A stretch of 36,418 bases of DNA from positions 1 through 36,418 of IMG/VR virus record IMGVR_UViG_3300037156_000013, one strand, 5' to 3'. The stretch comes from a virus. The notes under the pieces are model-generated. The model did not search any database. It was not told the origin of the DNA and was given only the letters and a program-made list of their open reading frames with translations. Positions 23,264 to 29,919 of this stretch are shown here, one piece after another. Within the stretch, counting starts at the first letter, position 1, and every line of letters begins with the position of its first letter. The translations under genes and the position numbers were made by a program.

Positions 23264-23510
23264 TTATTGGGTTATCCTTTTGACCGCCTAAATCTACTTG
23301 TTGTTTAGGTTTCCCATCTATCGAATCGCGCACAAACTCTAAGGCCCATCTTTCACCAGCGGCAACATTATCAAGTAAAGCTTCTACACCAAGGCGTAAT
23401 CTCTTATCATCTTCTTGCAATAAAGCACGTTCGATCATCTTTTCAACTTTACGACCTTTAGCCGCAAACTCGTTGCCTTTTGATAATTGATTGCCCTCTT
23501 GAAACGCCAT
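23199..23510 (-). CDS. Putative terminase small subunit
   Basis: 103 aa. It begins FQEGNQLSKGNEFAAKGRKV and continues with a helical, charged region ERALLQEDDKRLRLGVEALL and ALEFVRDSIDGKPKQQVDL, a pattern common for the short proteins encoded just before TerL in this phage group. The small subunit recognises the packaging start site in the phage DNA and recruits TerL. The start has no very strong ribosome site (ATAAGGA is absent; AAGGATGTTTTTATC precedes ATG by about 11). Assigned mostly by position. Confidence 0.65.
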   Translation of the reverse strand: MAFQEGNQLSKGNEFAAKGRKVEKMIERALLQEDDKRLRLGVEALLDNVAAGERWALEFVRDSIDGKPKQQVDLGGQKDNPINVTHGLSESVTSIIDDIIRQR

Positions 23511-23565
23511 GATAAAAACATCCTTAAATATTTGATTGCACGGTTATAAGTAGCCGCTAACTATG

Positions 23566-23718
23566 TTATTTGCTTTTCATTAATCCGCATCGTTCGCAGA
23601 ATCTTTGATTAGGCATAAGTGTCTGCCATTTACAGCCATCACGCTTAATAAATTTATGGATGCCAAACAAGCATCTAAAGCTAAATCGTATTTTCTTGTA
23701 TGAGAATTGACTAGCCAT
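23566..23718 (-). CDS. 50-aa zinc-ribbon-like protein
   Basis: A basic 50-residue protein (SQFSYKKIRFSFRCLFGIHK) ending with KWQTLMPNQRFCERCGLM, where a CxxC pair may combine with upstream Cys and His to bind zinc. Very similar short basic proteins with W-Q...R-x-C-x-R-C-G ends occur in many phages. The ribosome site is weak. It fills the gap between the small subunit and an unknown gene. Confidence 0.45.
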   Translation of the reverse strand: MASQFSYKKIRFSFRCLFGIHKFIKRDGCKWQTLMPNQRFCERCGLMKSK

Positions 23719-23728
23719 ATATTCTTTT

Positions 23729-23971
23729 TTAATTGCTTAAATAACTAGAAAACATCAATCTTGACTGCCTGCGTCTTCTAGCTAAAATTGAGTTACTATT
23801 ACTTTTTGATTTTACTGTTCTGGTAAGAACTACTCCGCCAATATCAGAATCATGCCTTATAATGAATTTATTAGAGGCAATTTGATACGATACTAACTCT
23901 AACATATCCCCCAAATCTATATGCGTACAATTTATAGGAATGTTACGCAAAGATATTGATGGAGATTTCAT
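23729..23971 (-). CDS. Unknown 80-aa protein
   Basis: 80 aa: N-terminal beta-like half (SISLRNIPINCTHIDLGDML), then a basic serine/arginine-rich end (ILARRRRQSRLMFSS). No convincing Shine-Dalgarno; the ATG lies two bases after the stop of the acetyltransferase gene, so translation may be coupled. No domain recognised. Confidence 0.45.
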   Translation of the reverse strand: MKSPSISLRNIPINCTHIDLGDMLELVSYQIASNKFIIRHDSDIGGVVLTRTVKSKSNSNSILARRRRQSRLMFSSYLSN

Positions 23972-23973
23972 AA

Positions 23974-24372
23974 TTAATTGTGATATAAATCAGTGATGAT
24001 TCTACTTGCTGGTTTTTGTTTGAGTGATTCAAATAGCATCGGCGGCACTGGAATACGCAACATAAGCTTTGGATCGTCCTGCACAGATACAAAGCCATTG
24101 CGCTTATAGAATGATTCTAGTTGATCTTGAGTTATGTTATCTTCGTATGGTCTTACTTCTGCCAATAATGATATTTGTGCGCCATCAGCTTCTTTGCCTA
24201 ACTGTTGCATTAATGCTTTTGCCAGTCCTTGCTTGCGGCTTTCAATAGGTACGTGTAAGTCTGTAATCCATTTAATCTTATAGGCTTGCTTAAAGCCTTT
24301 CTCGGTAAATTGGATTAGATTACAGCTTGCTTCACCTACTTGGTATTTATCAGCTAATTCTTGTTGTATCAA
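23974..24372 (-). CDS. GNAT-family N-acetyltransferase
   Basis: 132 aa if started at TTG 24372, which has AAGG eight bases upstream; an ATG at 24405 in the same frame lies inside the terminator stem and is less likely. The acetyl-CoA site reads ESRKQGLAKALMQQLGKEAD (R/K-x-x-G-x-A loop), preceded by the strand DLHVPI and followed by LESFYKRNGFVSV, the usual final GNAT helix and strand. Phages carry such enzymes near terminase; substrates are unknown (protein, polyamine or modified base are possible). It is the first gene of the late transcript. Confidence 0.75.
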   Translation of the reverse strand: MIQQELADKYQVGEASCNLIQFTEKGFKQAYKIKWITDLHVPIESRKQGLAKALMQQLGKEADGAQISLLAEVRPYEDNITQDQLESFYKRNGFVSVQDDPKLMLRIPVPPMLFESLKQKPASRIITDLYHN

Positions 24373-24390
24373 AATATAAGCCTTAAATGT

Positions 24391-24419
24391 AAAAGCCCCA
24401 CACATTTAAGCATGAGGCT
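24391..24419 (-). terminator. Leader terminator after late promoter (tR'-like)
   Basis: Minus-strand stem AGCCTCATGC / GTGTGGGGCT (ten pairs including G-U) with a six-base TTAAAT loop, followed by TTTT. It lies about 30-55 bases after the predicted start site of the late promoter at 24454-24482, so default transcription would stop here until an antiterminator acts. Confidence 0.6.
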
Positions 24420-24453
24420 ACATATCTTTAGAGCGAGTTATACCCGCACAAGT

Positions 24454-24482
24454 ATGTTAAAAGAATTATTTATTCGTGTCAA
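24454..24482 (-). promoter_or_regulatory. Late promoter candidate (PR'-like)
   Basis: Minus-strand TTGACA (perfect -35, 24477-24482), 17-base spacer, TAACAT (-10, 24454-24459). It lies in the gap between the putative late regulator and the acetyltransferase/terminase operon. Around the expected start site lies an imperfect palindrome GCGAGT-TAT-ACCCGC (24433-24447). Together with the downstream hairpin it has the organisation of a Q-controlled late promoter. Confidence 0.65.
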
Positions 24483-24492
24483 CATTTTTATA

Positions 24493-24822
24493 TCACAATA
24501 AACCGCGTCTGTCCGCTATTTTAATAATAGCATCATAAGCCTCTAAAATATCTAGATCCTGAGTTTGGTAATGATGTGTTACTTTAAGCCACTGGTGATT
24601 GATTGCTGTGCGTTGTGGTAGGCTTATGCTATCTATTATTGCATCTATCATACTGGCTGCATGACTATCTGCACTATCGCATAATATCTCAAAGTCATCA
24701 GCACCGACTGCCCCTCCTCCAATTACCATTAGTGACTTAGCGGGATAACCCAATTTAACAGTATCGCGGCTCATCCATTCAGTCCAGTTCTCTAAATGCC
24801 ATTGAAGCCTGTCAATATCCAT
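24493..24822 (-). CDS. Putative late-gene regulator (antiterminator Q / RinA-like position)
   Basis: 109 aa from ATG 24822, preceded by GGGAAG. Helical, with LENWTEWMSRDTVKLGYPAK near the start, then a stretch DAIIDSISLPQRTAINHQWL, which resembles the helix-turn-helix-like portion of phage proteins that control late genes (Q and sigma-region-4-like RinA/ArpU groups share the 'AI..L....R.AI...' look). It is the last gene before a sigma-70 promoter and leader terminator, exactly where lambdoid phages place Q. The role is inferred from position and this weak resemblance. Confidence 0.5.
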   Translation of the reverse strand: MDIDRLQWHLENWTEWMSRDTVKLGYPAKSLMVIGGGAVGADDFEILCDSADSHAASMIDAIIDSISLPQRTAINHQWLKVTHHYQTQDLDILEAYDAIIKIADRRGLL

Positions 24823-24997
24823 ATAGTTTCTTCCCAATACTCATTATTGCATCATGTTCAGATAGGCTTAACTTATCGCGCTGCTTCTTAGTCACGACTA
24901 ATATGCCTTCATTAATCCATCCGTTGCGCTTCTTGGTAAATAGTTCTTTTTCACTTAATGGCTCTTGTTGTTGTAGTTTATTGAGTGAATCTACCAT
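24812..24997 (-). CDS. Small phage protein upstream of late regulator
   Basis: 61 aa. The C-terminal half (NGWINEGILVVTKKQRDKLS, then IMSIGKKLYGY) matches a pattern I associate with short phage proteins beside late regulators: W-x-x-E-G-x-L-V-V followed by I/L-G-x-K-L-Y-G. Overlaps the regulator start by about eleven bases. Ribosome site weak. Function unknown. Confidence 0.5.
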   Translation of the reverse strand: MVDSLNKLQQQEPLSEKELFTKKRNGWINEGILVVTKKQRDKLSLSEHDAIMSIGKKLYGY

Positions 24998-25020
24998 AAT
25001 TATGCCAACGCCAATTCGCT

Positions 25021-25212
25021 CTAAGCAAACTGCATAATCTCACGCTTATCCAACTTACCCCAATTAAACCGCAACTTTGCAGCCTTGATGTAACTTTTCA
25101 GCATATCTTTCCGTGTGATGTTTCTTGTATTTGGACTATGCCTGCCGATATTCTTAATATAGATTAGTTCATCGTTAGTGGTATGTAGTTTTGAGTTGCC
25201 TAAGTGGGCCAT
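25021..25212 (-). CDS. Unknown small basic protein
   Basis: 63 aa with a very good AGGAG nine bases before the ATG. Basic and helical in the second half (KDMLKSYIKAAKLRFNWGKL). It lies two bases after NinG and ends with an amber TAG. No family recognised; DNA or RNA binding is possible from the charge. Confidence 0.55.
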   Translation of the reverse strand: MAHLGNSKLHTTNDELIYIKNIGRHSPNTRNITRKDMLKSYIKAAKLRFNWGKLDKREIMQFA

Positions 25213-25213
25213 G

Positions 25214-25756
25214 TTATTCTCCTAATTGTTTAATTTTAAGTTTGTAAGTTGCTATCAATTGTTTTATTTCGTCGATTGTTAACTTTAACGGATCATGCGG
25301 TCCTTCTAAATCTTCTACAGCATCAACACCAATTTTATTAATAAGATTGATTCTATAATTCACAATATTACCTGATAAATGCGTATTACAGGCTTCACAC
25401 TGAGAATTAATATTAAACTCATTAAACCTAAGCTCAGGGTGCGCTCCTACGCTCTTATAATGCCCGGCATTAACCTTCTTTAGCATTGGTTTATTGCAGC
25501 TTATACAAGGCTTTCCTGCATCACGTAGGCGTATAAATCTGTTCACTATCTCTTGAGCATCTTTAAGCCATTCACTACGTGGTTTCATCTTAAGCTTTTT
25601 CTCTCGATGTTCTTTGCGATCTGTTTTAATGCGTTGCAACTTAGCCGCCTCAAATGCACATAACGGACTGCATACATGTTGAAGCGGTCTTTCAGGTATA
25701 TAAACCTCATTGCATGATTTACATTTACGCGGTTTAAGTTGCTTAACTATTGCCAT
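25214..25756 (-). CDS. ninG: NinG/Rap recombination protein
   Basis: 180 aa. N-terminal zinc site CKSCNEVYIP ... HVCSPLC (Cys4-type), then KKLKMKPRSEWLKDAQEIVN and the diagnostic CISCNK ... NAGHYKSVGAHPELRFNEFN followed by SQCEACNTHLSGN. NinG (Rap in lambda) is a structure-specific endonuclease for Holliday junctions and D-loops in phage recombination. It belongs with NinB, methyltransferase and helicase in the middle-early block. Confidence 0.9.
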   Translation of the reverse strand: MAIVKQLKPRKCKSCNEVYIPERPLQHVCSPLCAFEAAKLQRIKTDRKEHREKKLKMKPRSEWLKDAQEIVNRFIRLRDAGKPCISCNKPMLKKVNAGHYKSVGAHPELRFNEFNINSQCEACNTHLSGNIVNYRINLINKIGVDAVEDLEGPHDPLKLTIDEIKQLIATYKLKIKQLGE

Positions 25757-25873
25757 TTAAGTATCCAAAAACACTTCAATCGCCCACTCAAGTATCCATC
25801 CAGCAACTTTACCAGCTAGCCATATAGCTATCACTGGTAGCATTAATATGCCAAAGATGATGTCTTTTACCAT
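25757..25873 (-). CDS. 38-aa membrane micro-protein
   Basis: The ATG overlaps the stop of the upstream winged-helix gene (ATGGTAA) and the stop adjoins the NinG start. One hydrophobic helix covers about residues 5-20 (IIFGILMLPVIAIWLAG) and a second, amphipathic half follows (WILEWAIEVFL). Exact packing between two genes supports it. Function unknown. Confidence 0.5.
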   Translation of the reverse strand: MVKDIIFGILMLPVIAIWLAGKVAGWILEWAIEVFLDT

Positions 25874-26484
25874 GATGCATAACCTAGTGAACCGCTTACC
25901 CATTGTTTAGGAGACTTTCTGTTTTGTCTTGACATATAATCCGTAGCTATTAGATTTTTTTGCAAATCTTTATCATCAAAGTTTATCACTCTAGCATGAG
26001 GAATAGTAGGCTTAATCTCAATCTTAGGTTCTTTGTATTTTGGCCTGCCAATGGTTAAAGCTTGTTTCTTTGCTCTCGGTACATAATCAGATTCATCATA
26101 GCTCTTTAACTTGGTATAGAGTAATTTAGGCTGGCCAACGCCTGATATTTTCTCAACACTGACAAATCCATCTGCATGTAGAATGCGTAATAGGTTCTTA
26201 ATGTGAGTAGTGCTGCAATGTTTAAATTCATCGTAATATTCAACAATTAATTTAGGTGTCTCGCAGAACTTAACAATGTCTTTAAATAACCTTATTTTGT
26301 GATTATCTGTTGCAGTTAATTCTCTTGGCACATTCTGCACAAATTGGATATAAGCCTCGCCAGCTTCTTTAGCTGTAGCATAATCCTCTCCGATTAAAAT
26401 ATGCTTTTTAGCCACTTTCGTTACTGCTTTGAATTTACCGGTAGTTGTGACGTAAGAAACACCTTTGTATTTAATAATATCCAT
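25867..26484 (-). CDS. DNA-binding protein with AP2-like and winged-helix parts
   Basis: 205 aa from ATG 26484 with AAGGA nine bases upstream. Residues about 4-50 (YKGVSYVTTTGKFKAVTKVA, then DYATAKEAGEAY) resemble an AP2/integrase-type beta-sheet DNA-binding domain. Residues about 60-130 look like a winged helix (KHCSTTHIKNLLRILHADGF with VSVEKI wing). The C-terminus is basic and proline-rich. Such two-part proteins may regulate or bind phage DNA in recombination modules; no specific role is known. Linked by overlaps to the zinc micro-protein before and the membrane micro-protein after. Confidence 0.6.
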   Translation of the reverse strand: MDIIKYKGVSYVTTTGKFKAVTKVAKKHILIGEDYATAKEAGEAYIQFVQNVPRELTATDNHKIRLFKDIVKFCETPKLIVEYYDEFKHCSTTHIKNLLRILHADGFVSVEKISGVGQPKLLYTKLKSYDESDYVPRAKKQALTIGRPKYKEPKIEIKPTIPHARVINFDDKDLQKNLIATDYMSRQNRKSPKQWVSGSLGYASW

Positions 26485-26570
26485 TATCTCAGTTCCTTTT
26501 TGCAAATATGACAATGTGAAGGTTTATGTTTATAGTTTGCACCGCATGGGCAGGTGAATGTGTATCTCAT
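26484..26570 (-). CDS. 28-aa zinc-finger micro-protein
   Basis: ATG 26570 overlaps the NinB stop (ATGA) and the TAA overlaps the next ATG. The 28 residues contain CPCG at 7-10 and CHIC at 20-23, a compact four-cysteine zinc knuckle. Gene-end overlaps on both sides make translation likely despite the size. Function unknown. Confidence 0.5.
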   Translation of the reverse strand: MRYTFTCPCGANYKHKPSHCHICKKELR

Positions 26571-27025
26571 GATTGCTTCACCGTATGAAACAATACCCCA
26601 CGATTGCCGCCGAAGGCATGAACTTTATCCAAATATAAGCTATAACCGTATTTCGTCAGGTCCGTGGTGCTTCCAATACATTTACGCTCACCGTTAGGTA
26701 GATAATCCCATTTTTTATAGCTCTCTGGATTCTTTACTAGCTCATGTAAATACGGCTCTCCCACGTCATCAGGTAAAAATTCCTGCTTGAAGTAGGTATG
26801 CCAAATCTCGACAGTGTATTGGCGATTTTCAGACCAAACTTGCTCAGAAATGTCTTTAAGTGGTCCAGCAAATAATAATGCTTGCTGATCTATCGAACGA
26901 CCTTTTGGCGATTCCCTAAGCACAACCTCCAAGCCTTGGCCTATAGGTGCGTTTTCTATCATGGATATAGCTGTAGACTTTTGAAGGTTTGCTAGTAGCT
27001 TTATAGTGCGAGATTGAAACTTCAT
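26567..27025 (-). CDS. ninB: NinB recombination protein (Orf family)
   Basis: 152 aa, the usual NinB size. Typical phrases: GRSIDQQALLFAGPLKDISE, TVEIWHTYFKQEFLP and STTDLTKYGYSLYLDKVHAF. In lambda NinB/Orf is a single-strand-binding recombination mediator that replaces RecFOR and works with exonuclease/annealing proteins. The start adjoins the methyltransferase stop by one base (TGATG type). Confidence 0.9.
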   Translation of the reverse strand: MKFQSRTIKLLANLQKSTAISMIENAPIGQGLEVVLRESPKGRSIDQQALLFAGPLKDISEQVWSENRQYTVEIWHTYFKQEFLPDDVGEPYLHELVKNPESYKKWDYLPNGERKCIGSTTDLTKYGYSLYLDKVHAFGGNRGVLFHTVKQS

Positions 27026-28044
27026 CAGAATAACTCACTATTTTTTTGAACAACATCATTAAAGCGTTTGCCAGCTTCTTTTAAATTAATAACAGCTTGC
27101 TTATAATAACTGTCTTTAAGCTCAATTCCAATAGCTTTACGACCTAGTGAAACTGGGCTATACACCTCACTACCAACCCCCATAAATGGTGTTAATACAA
27201 CTTCACCAGGATTTGAATATAACTCAATTATTCTATCAATCACATCTAGTTGCAATGGGTGAACGTGTTTCTCGTCATCCTCTTCTTTGCTATCACGGAA
27301 CGGTAAAACATTATCAATTCTAATATCATCCCAAACGCTAGATGCATAACGTTGCCAAATATAATGTGATAATTTATTGGCTTTTGGGTCTTTAAAGTCT
27401 GAGAATTTATCATTCAACTCTGACCATAATTCATCTGCGGTTAAATTTCCACCGTTAGCATTGTTGTAAGCTTGCAGGATGTTCGGTAATACTGGAGTTT
27501 CACCAAAATAACGAAGCAATCCATTTTCATGAGTTACAGGTACTTTATTATTACCTTTCTTAGTAAATATCAGCATGTAATCTGGCATGGCCGTAAAGCA
27601 CTTGGTAGAATCTTCAACAATGAATTTATGCATTAAAGACTGAACCATTGTACGCATACGAACTTTTAATGGCTCTTTCCAAATAGTAATTCGATTGCGA
27701 TATTCAAAACCATATTTATCATGAATCTTAATAATCTCATGGGGAAAATCCCAAAGCCTACAAGTATTATCAAATACATCCGTGCAATGAACGGCAGTAA
27801 TTCGACCAGCTTTTGTTATTCTTGCAATATGCGCAACTAAATAATCATATTGTTCTAAAAACTGCTCTTTTGATTCACAATTGCTAAAATCTCTTTCGCT
27901 TGAACTGTAATTATACAGACCGGCAAACGGTGGAGAATACACGGATAAATCAATACTTTCATCAGGTAAACTTGGTAAAATTTCCATGCAATCACTATTA
28001 TAAATGCTGTAATTTTCTGTATGTGTTTCTTGTTTTGTAAACAT
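27025..28044 (-). CDS. Beta-class DNA methyltransferase (N4-cytosine/N6-adenine family)
   Basis: 339 aa. Motif IV is SPPF at residues 37-40, before motif I LTPFMGVGSE near the C-terminus, the order of beta-class amino-methyltransferases. A serine in place of the D/N of DPPY is the form usual for N4-cytosine enzymes, so m4C is the first guess. There is a long middle insert (about 70-250) with YASSVWDDIR, typical of phage members of this family. It would use SAM to modify phage (or host) DNA, e.g. against restriction. Four bases separate it from the SNF2-type helicase. Confidence 0.8.
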   Translation of the reverse strand: MFTKQETHTENYSIYNSDCMEILPSLPDESIDLSVYSPPFAGLYNYSSSERDFSNCESKEQFLEQYDYLVAHIARITKAGRITAVHCTDVFDNTCRLWDFPHEIIKIHDKYGFEYRNRITIWKEPLKVRMRTMVQSLMHKFIVEDSTKCFTAMPDYMLIFTKKGNNKVPVTHENGLLRYFGETPVLPNILQAYNNANGGNLTADELWSELNDKFSDFKDPKANKLSHYIWQRYASSVWDDIRIDNVLPFRDSKEEDDEKHVHPLQLDVIDRIIELYSNPGEVVLTPFMGVGSEVYSPVSLGRKAIGIELKDSYYKQAVINLKEAGKRFNDVVQKNSELF

Positions 28045-28047
28045 GAT

Positions 28048-29430
28048 TTATCCTAAAAATGATGGTAATTTAGCGTTATTATTAAATTCACGTCTAACAT
28101 CACTAAACTGTGAATTTACCGCATTTACTAAGTTTTGATGTAAAGCAATAGCCTTTTGTGTTTTTTGTTCTAATGCTTGCAGTACACGCTCTTGACCATC
28201 ACTTGCGACAATATCAATTGTCACATCACGTTTCTGGCCAAAACGCCAGAATCTACGAATTGATTGATAATATTGTTCATAGGACCATGTTGGGAAAAAT
28301 ACCGAGTGATTACAATGTTGCCAGTTAAGACCCATGCTTGTCATCTTTGCTTTAGTGATAATTCGTTTAATATTGCCATGTGCAAAGTTAATTAAAATAT
28401 CCTCTTTTTTGTCAATAGACATTGAACCTATAATTTCTACAGCATCATGATCTAATTCTTTTAATAGAGAACTTTCTTCATTAAAATTACACCAGTAAAC
28501 GCTCGTTTTGCTATATGTAAGTTGCACAGCAAGCTCACAACGATTTTTAATTGTTTGTTGCTGCTCACACCTAACCTCAGTCATAGATTTAGCTACAGGC
28601 GTTAGCAATTGAAATTGACCATCAATATTAATCATTGATTGATTTTCTACAGAATGATAGTTTTTAATCAATTCTGGTAAATCATAACCTTCATCACTAA
28701 ATCCAATATCACTTGGTTTTTTAACCATAATTGACCATTGATTAACCCATGCAAAAAATGATTTTTCAGCATGCGGCTTAAGATAGAATTTTTCACCAAT
28801 GTTGCGATTATTTGAATCGACTGAATTTTGGTTATTTTTGAAGAACTTGGTTAACATATCCATGTAACCCATATAGCCAAGAGCTTCGCTAGACGTTCCA
28901 AGCTCGATAAAATCATTAGGGCTAGGTGTAGCTGTAGATAGGAAACGATACGGTACTTTTTTAATAAAAGTCGTTATCTGTTCTTTAATTTTACCGTCAA
29001 AGTTTTTAAGTATTGAACTTTCATCAAGTATCACACATTCAAAATCACTAGCATCAAAGTAATGCAATCTTTCATAATTACAAATTACAATTTTCTTAGT
29101 AAATTTACCGTCTTTCGAATGCTCAATGTCATCAATGCCAATCTTTGCAGCTTCTTCTAAAAACTGAAAAGCTACGGCCAGTGGCGTTAGTATCAATACA
29201 TTTTTATTTTTTGTTAAAATGATGTTTTGCGCTAGCGATAATTGTATTAATGTCTTGCCTAGACCAGTGTCGGCAAATATACCGATACGACCTTTTTGTA
29301 ATGCCTTGGTGATAATGTGACGTTGAAAGTCAAAGGCCATATCAGGTATCCAATTGGCATTAAATCCAAAGTTACCAATACTATGCTTCTTTGCTTCGAT
29401 AAAATCTGAATATGATTGTGTTTGTTTCAT
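28048..29430 (-). CDS. SNF2/DEAD-like superfamily 2 helicase
   Basis: 460 aa from ATG 29430 (AAGGTTACTCA upstream; the frame is open further but has no site). Motif I ADTGLGKT at 53-60, Ia LILTPLAVAF, motif II LDESS with Asp136-Glu137, motif III STATPS at 165-170, and motif VI QSIRRFWRFGQKR near 400. This is a Swi2/Snf2-type ATPase core without extra nuclease domains. Phages often place such a helicase next to a DNA methyltransferase; the joint function is not known (replication start, recombination, or guarding modified DNA). Confidence 0.8.
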   Translation of the reverse strand: MKQTQSYSDFIEAKKHSIGNFGFNANWIPDMAFDFQRHIITKALQKGRIGIFADTGLGKTLIQLSLAQNIILTKNKNVLILTPLAVAFQFLEEAAKIGIDDIEHSKDGKFTKKIVICNYERLHYFDASDFECVILDESSILKNFDGKIKEQITTFIKKVPYRFLSTATPSPNDFIELGTSSEALGYMGYMDMLTKFFKNNQNSVDSNNRNIGEKFYLKPHAEKSFFAWVNQWSIMVKKPSDIGFSDEGYDLPELIKNYHSVENQSMINIDGQFQLLTPVAKSMTEVRCEQQQTIKNRCELAVQLTYSKTSVYWCNFNEESSLLKELDHDAVEIIGSMSIDKKEDILINFAHGNIKRIITKAKMTSMGLNWQHCNHSVFFPTWSYEQYYQSIRRFWRFGQKRDVTIDIVASDGQERVLQALEQKTQKAIALHQNLVNAVNSQFSDVRREFNNNAKLPSFLG

Positions 29431-29531
29431 TGAGTAACCTTCACGTTGTTGAGTTGAGTAGTGTCGGGCTTTTAGTTGGTGAAGCAACCAAAACTTAGCG
29501 TCTCCACGAACCCAACAGATATAAATATAAT

Positions 29532-29750
29532 TTAATGAGTATTCATTGTCAATAGCTTTTTATGTTTTATTTCACCGAACAGATCTAAATGCAAATTTAA
29601 CCATTTAAGACCATCGCTAAACTTTGGTTCATCGCAATCTAATCTAGCATATCTACCCATATATTCAGGGTTTTTTCCTATTTTCTTACTTGCTTGCACT
29701 AAAGGCATGTGCTGCTGAATATTTAATGCTGCCTGACACCAATCTATCAT
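29532..29750 (-). CDS. Small helix-turn-helix protein
   Basis: 72 aa, starting at ATG 29750 which overlaps the upstream TGA. Residues 10-35 fit a helix-turn-helix (PLVQASKKIGKNPEYMGRYA), followed by CDEPKFSDGLKWLNLHLDLF, the 'EP..S.G..LL.LH' ending of small HTH proteins found in phage early regions. Probably DNA-binding; role unknown. Confidence 0.55.
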   Translation of the reverse strand: MIDWCQAALNIQQHMPLVQASKKIGKNPEYMGRYARLDCDEPKFSDGLKWLNLHLDLFGEIKHKKLLTMNTH

Positions 29751-29917
29751 TTCGTTAACCTTTCATGTTTATCTTCTGCTTCTTTACTTGTTTTAAAGAA
29801 CCCTATTATCTGATTTTTACAATGCAATCCATACGGTAAAATAGAGCTGGTAGAGTGGGATTTTGTTATGGTGTAATCACCATTACGCATGTGGTAGTTG
29901 TTTATTTTTTCCCACAT
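29747..29917 (-). CDS. Small unknown protein after DnaB
   Basis: 56 aa, read from ATG 29917, two bases after the DnaB stop, to a TGA overlapping the next start. The sequence (WEKINNYHMRNGDYTITKSH ... FFKTSKEAEDKHERLTK) is a small beta-hairpin-plus-helix type. Gene overlaps on the downstream side support it; the ribosome site is weak. No function known. Confidence 0.55.
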   Translation of the reverse strand: MWEKINNYHMRNGDYTITKSHSTSSILPYGLHCKNQIIGFFKTSKEAEDKHERLTK

Positions 29918-29919
29918 GA

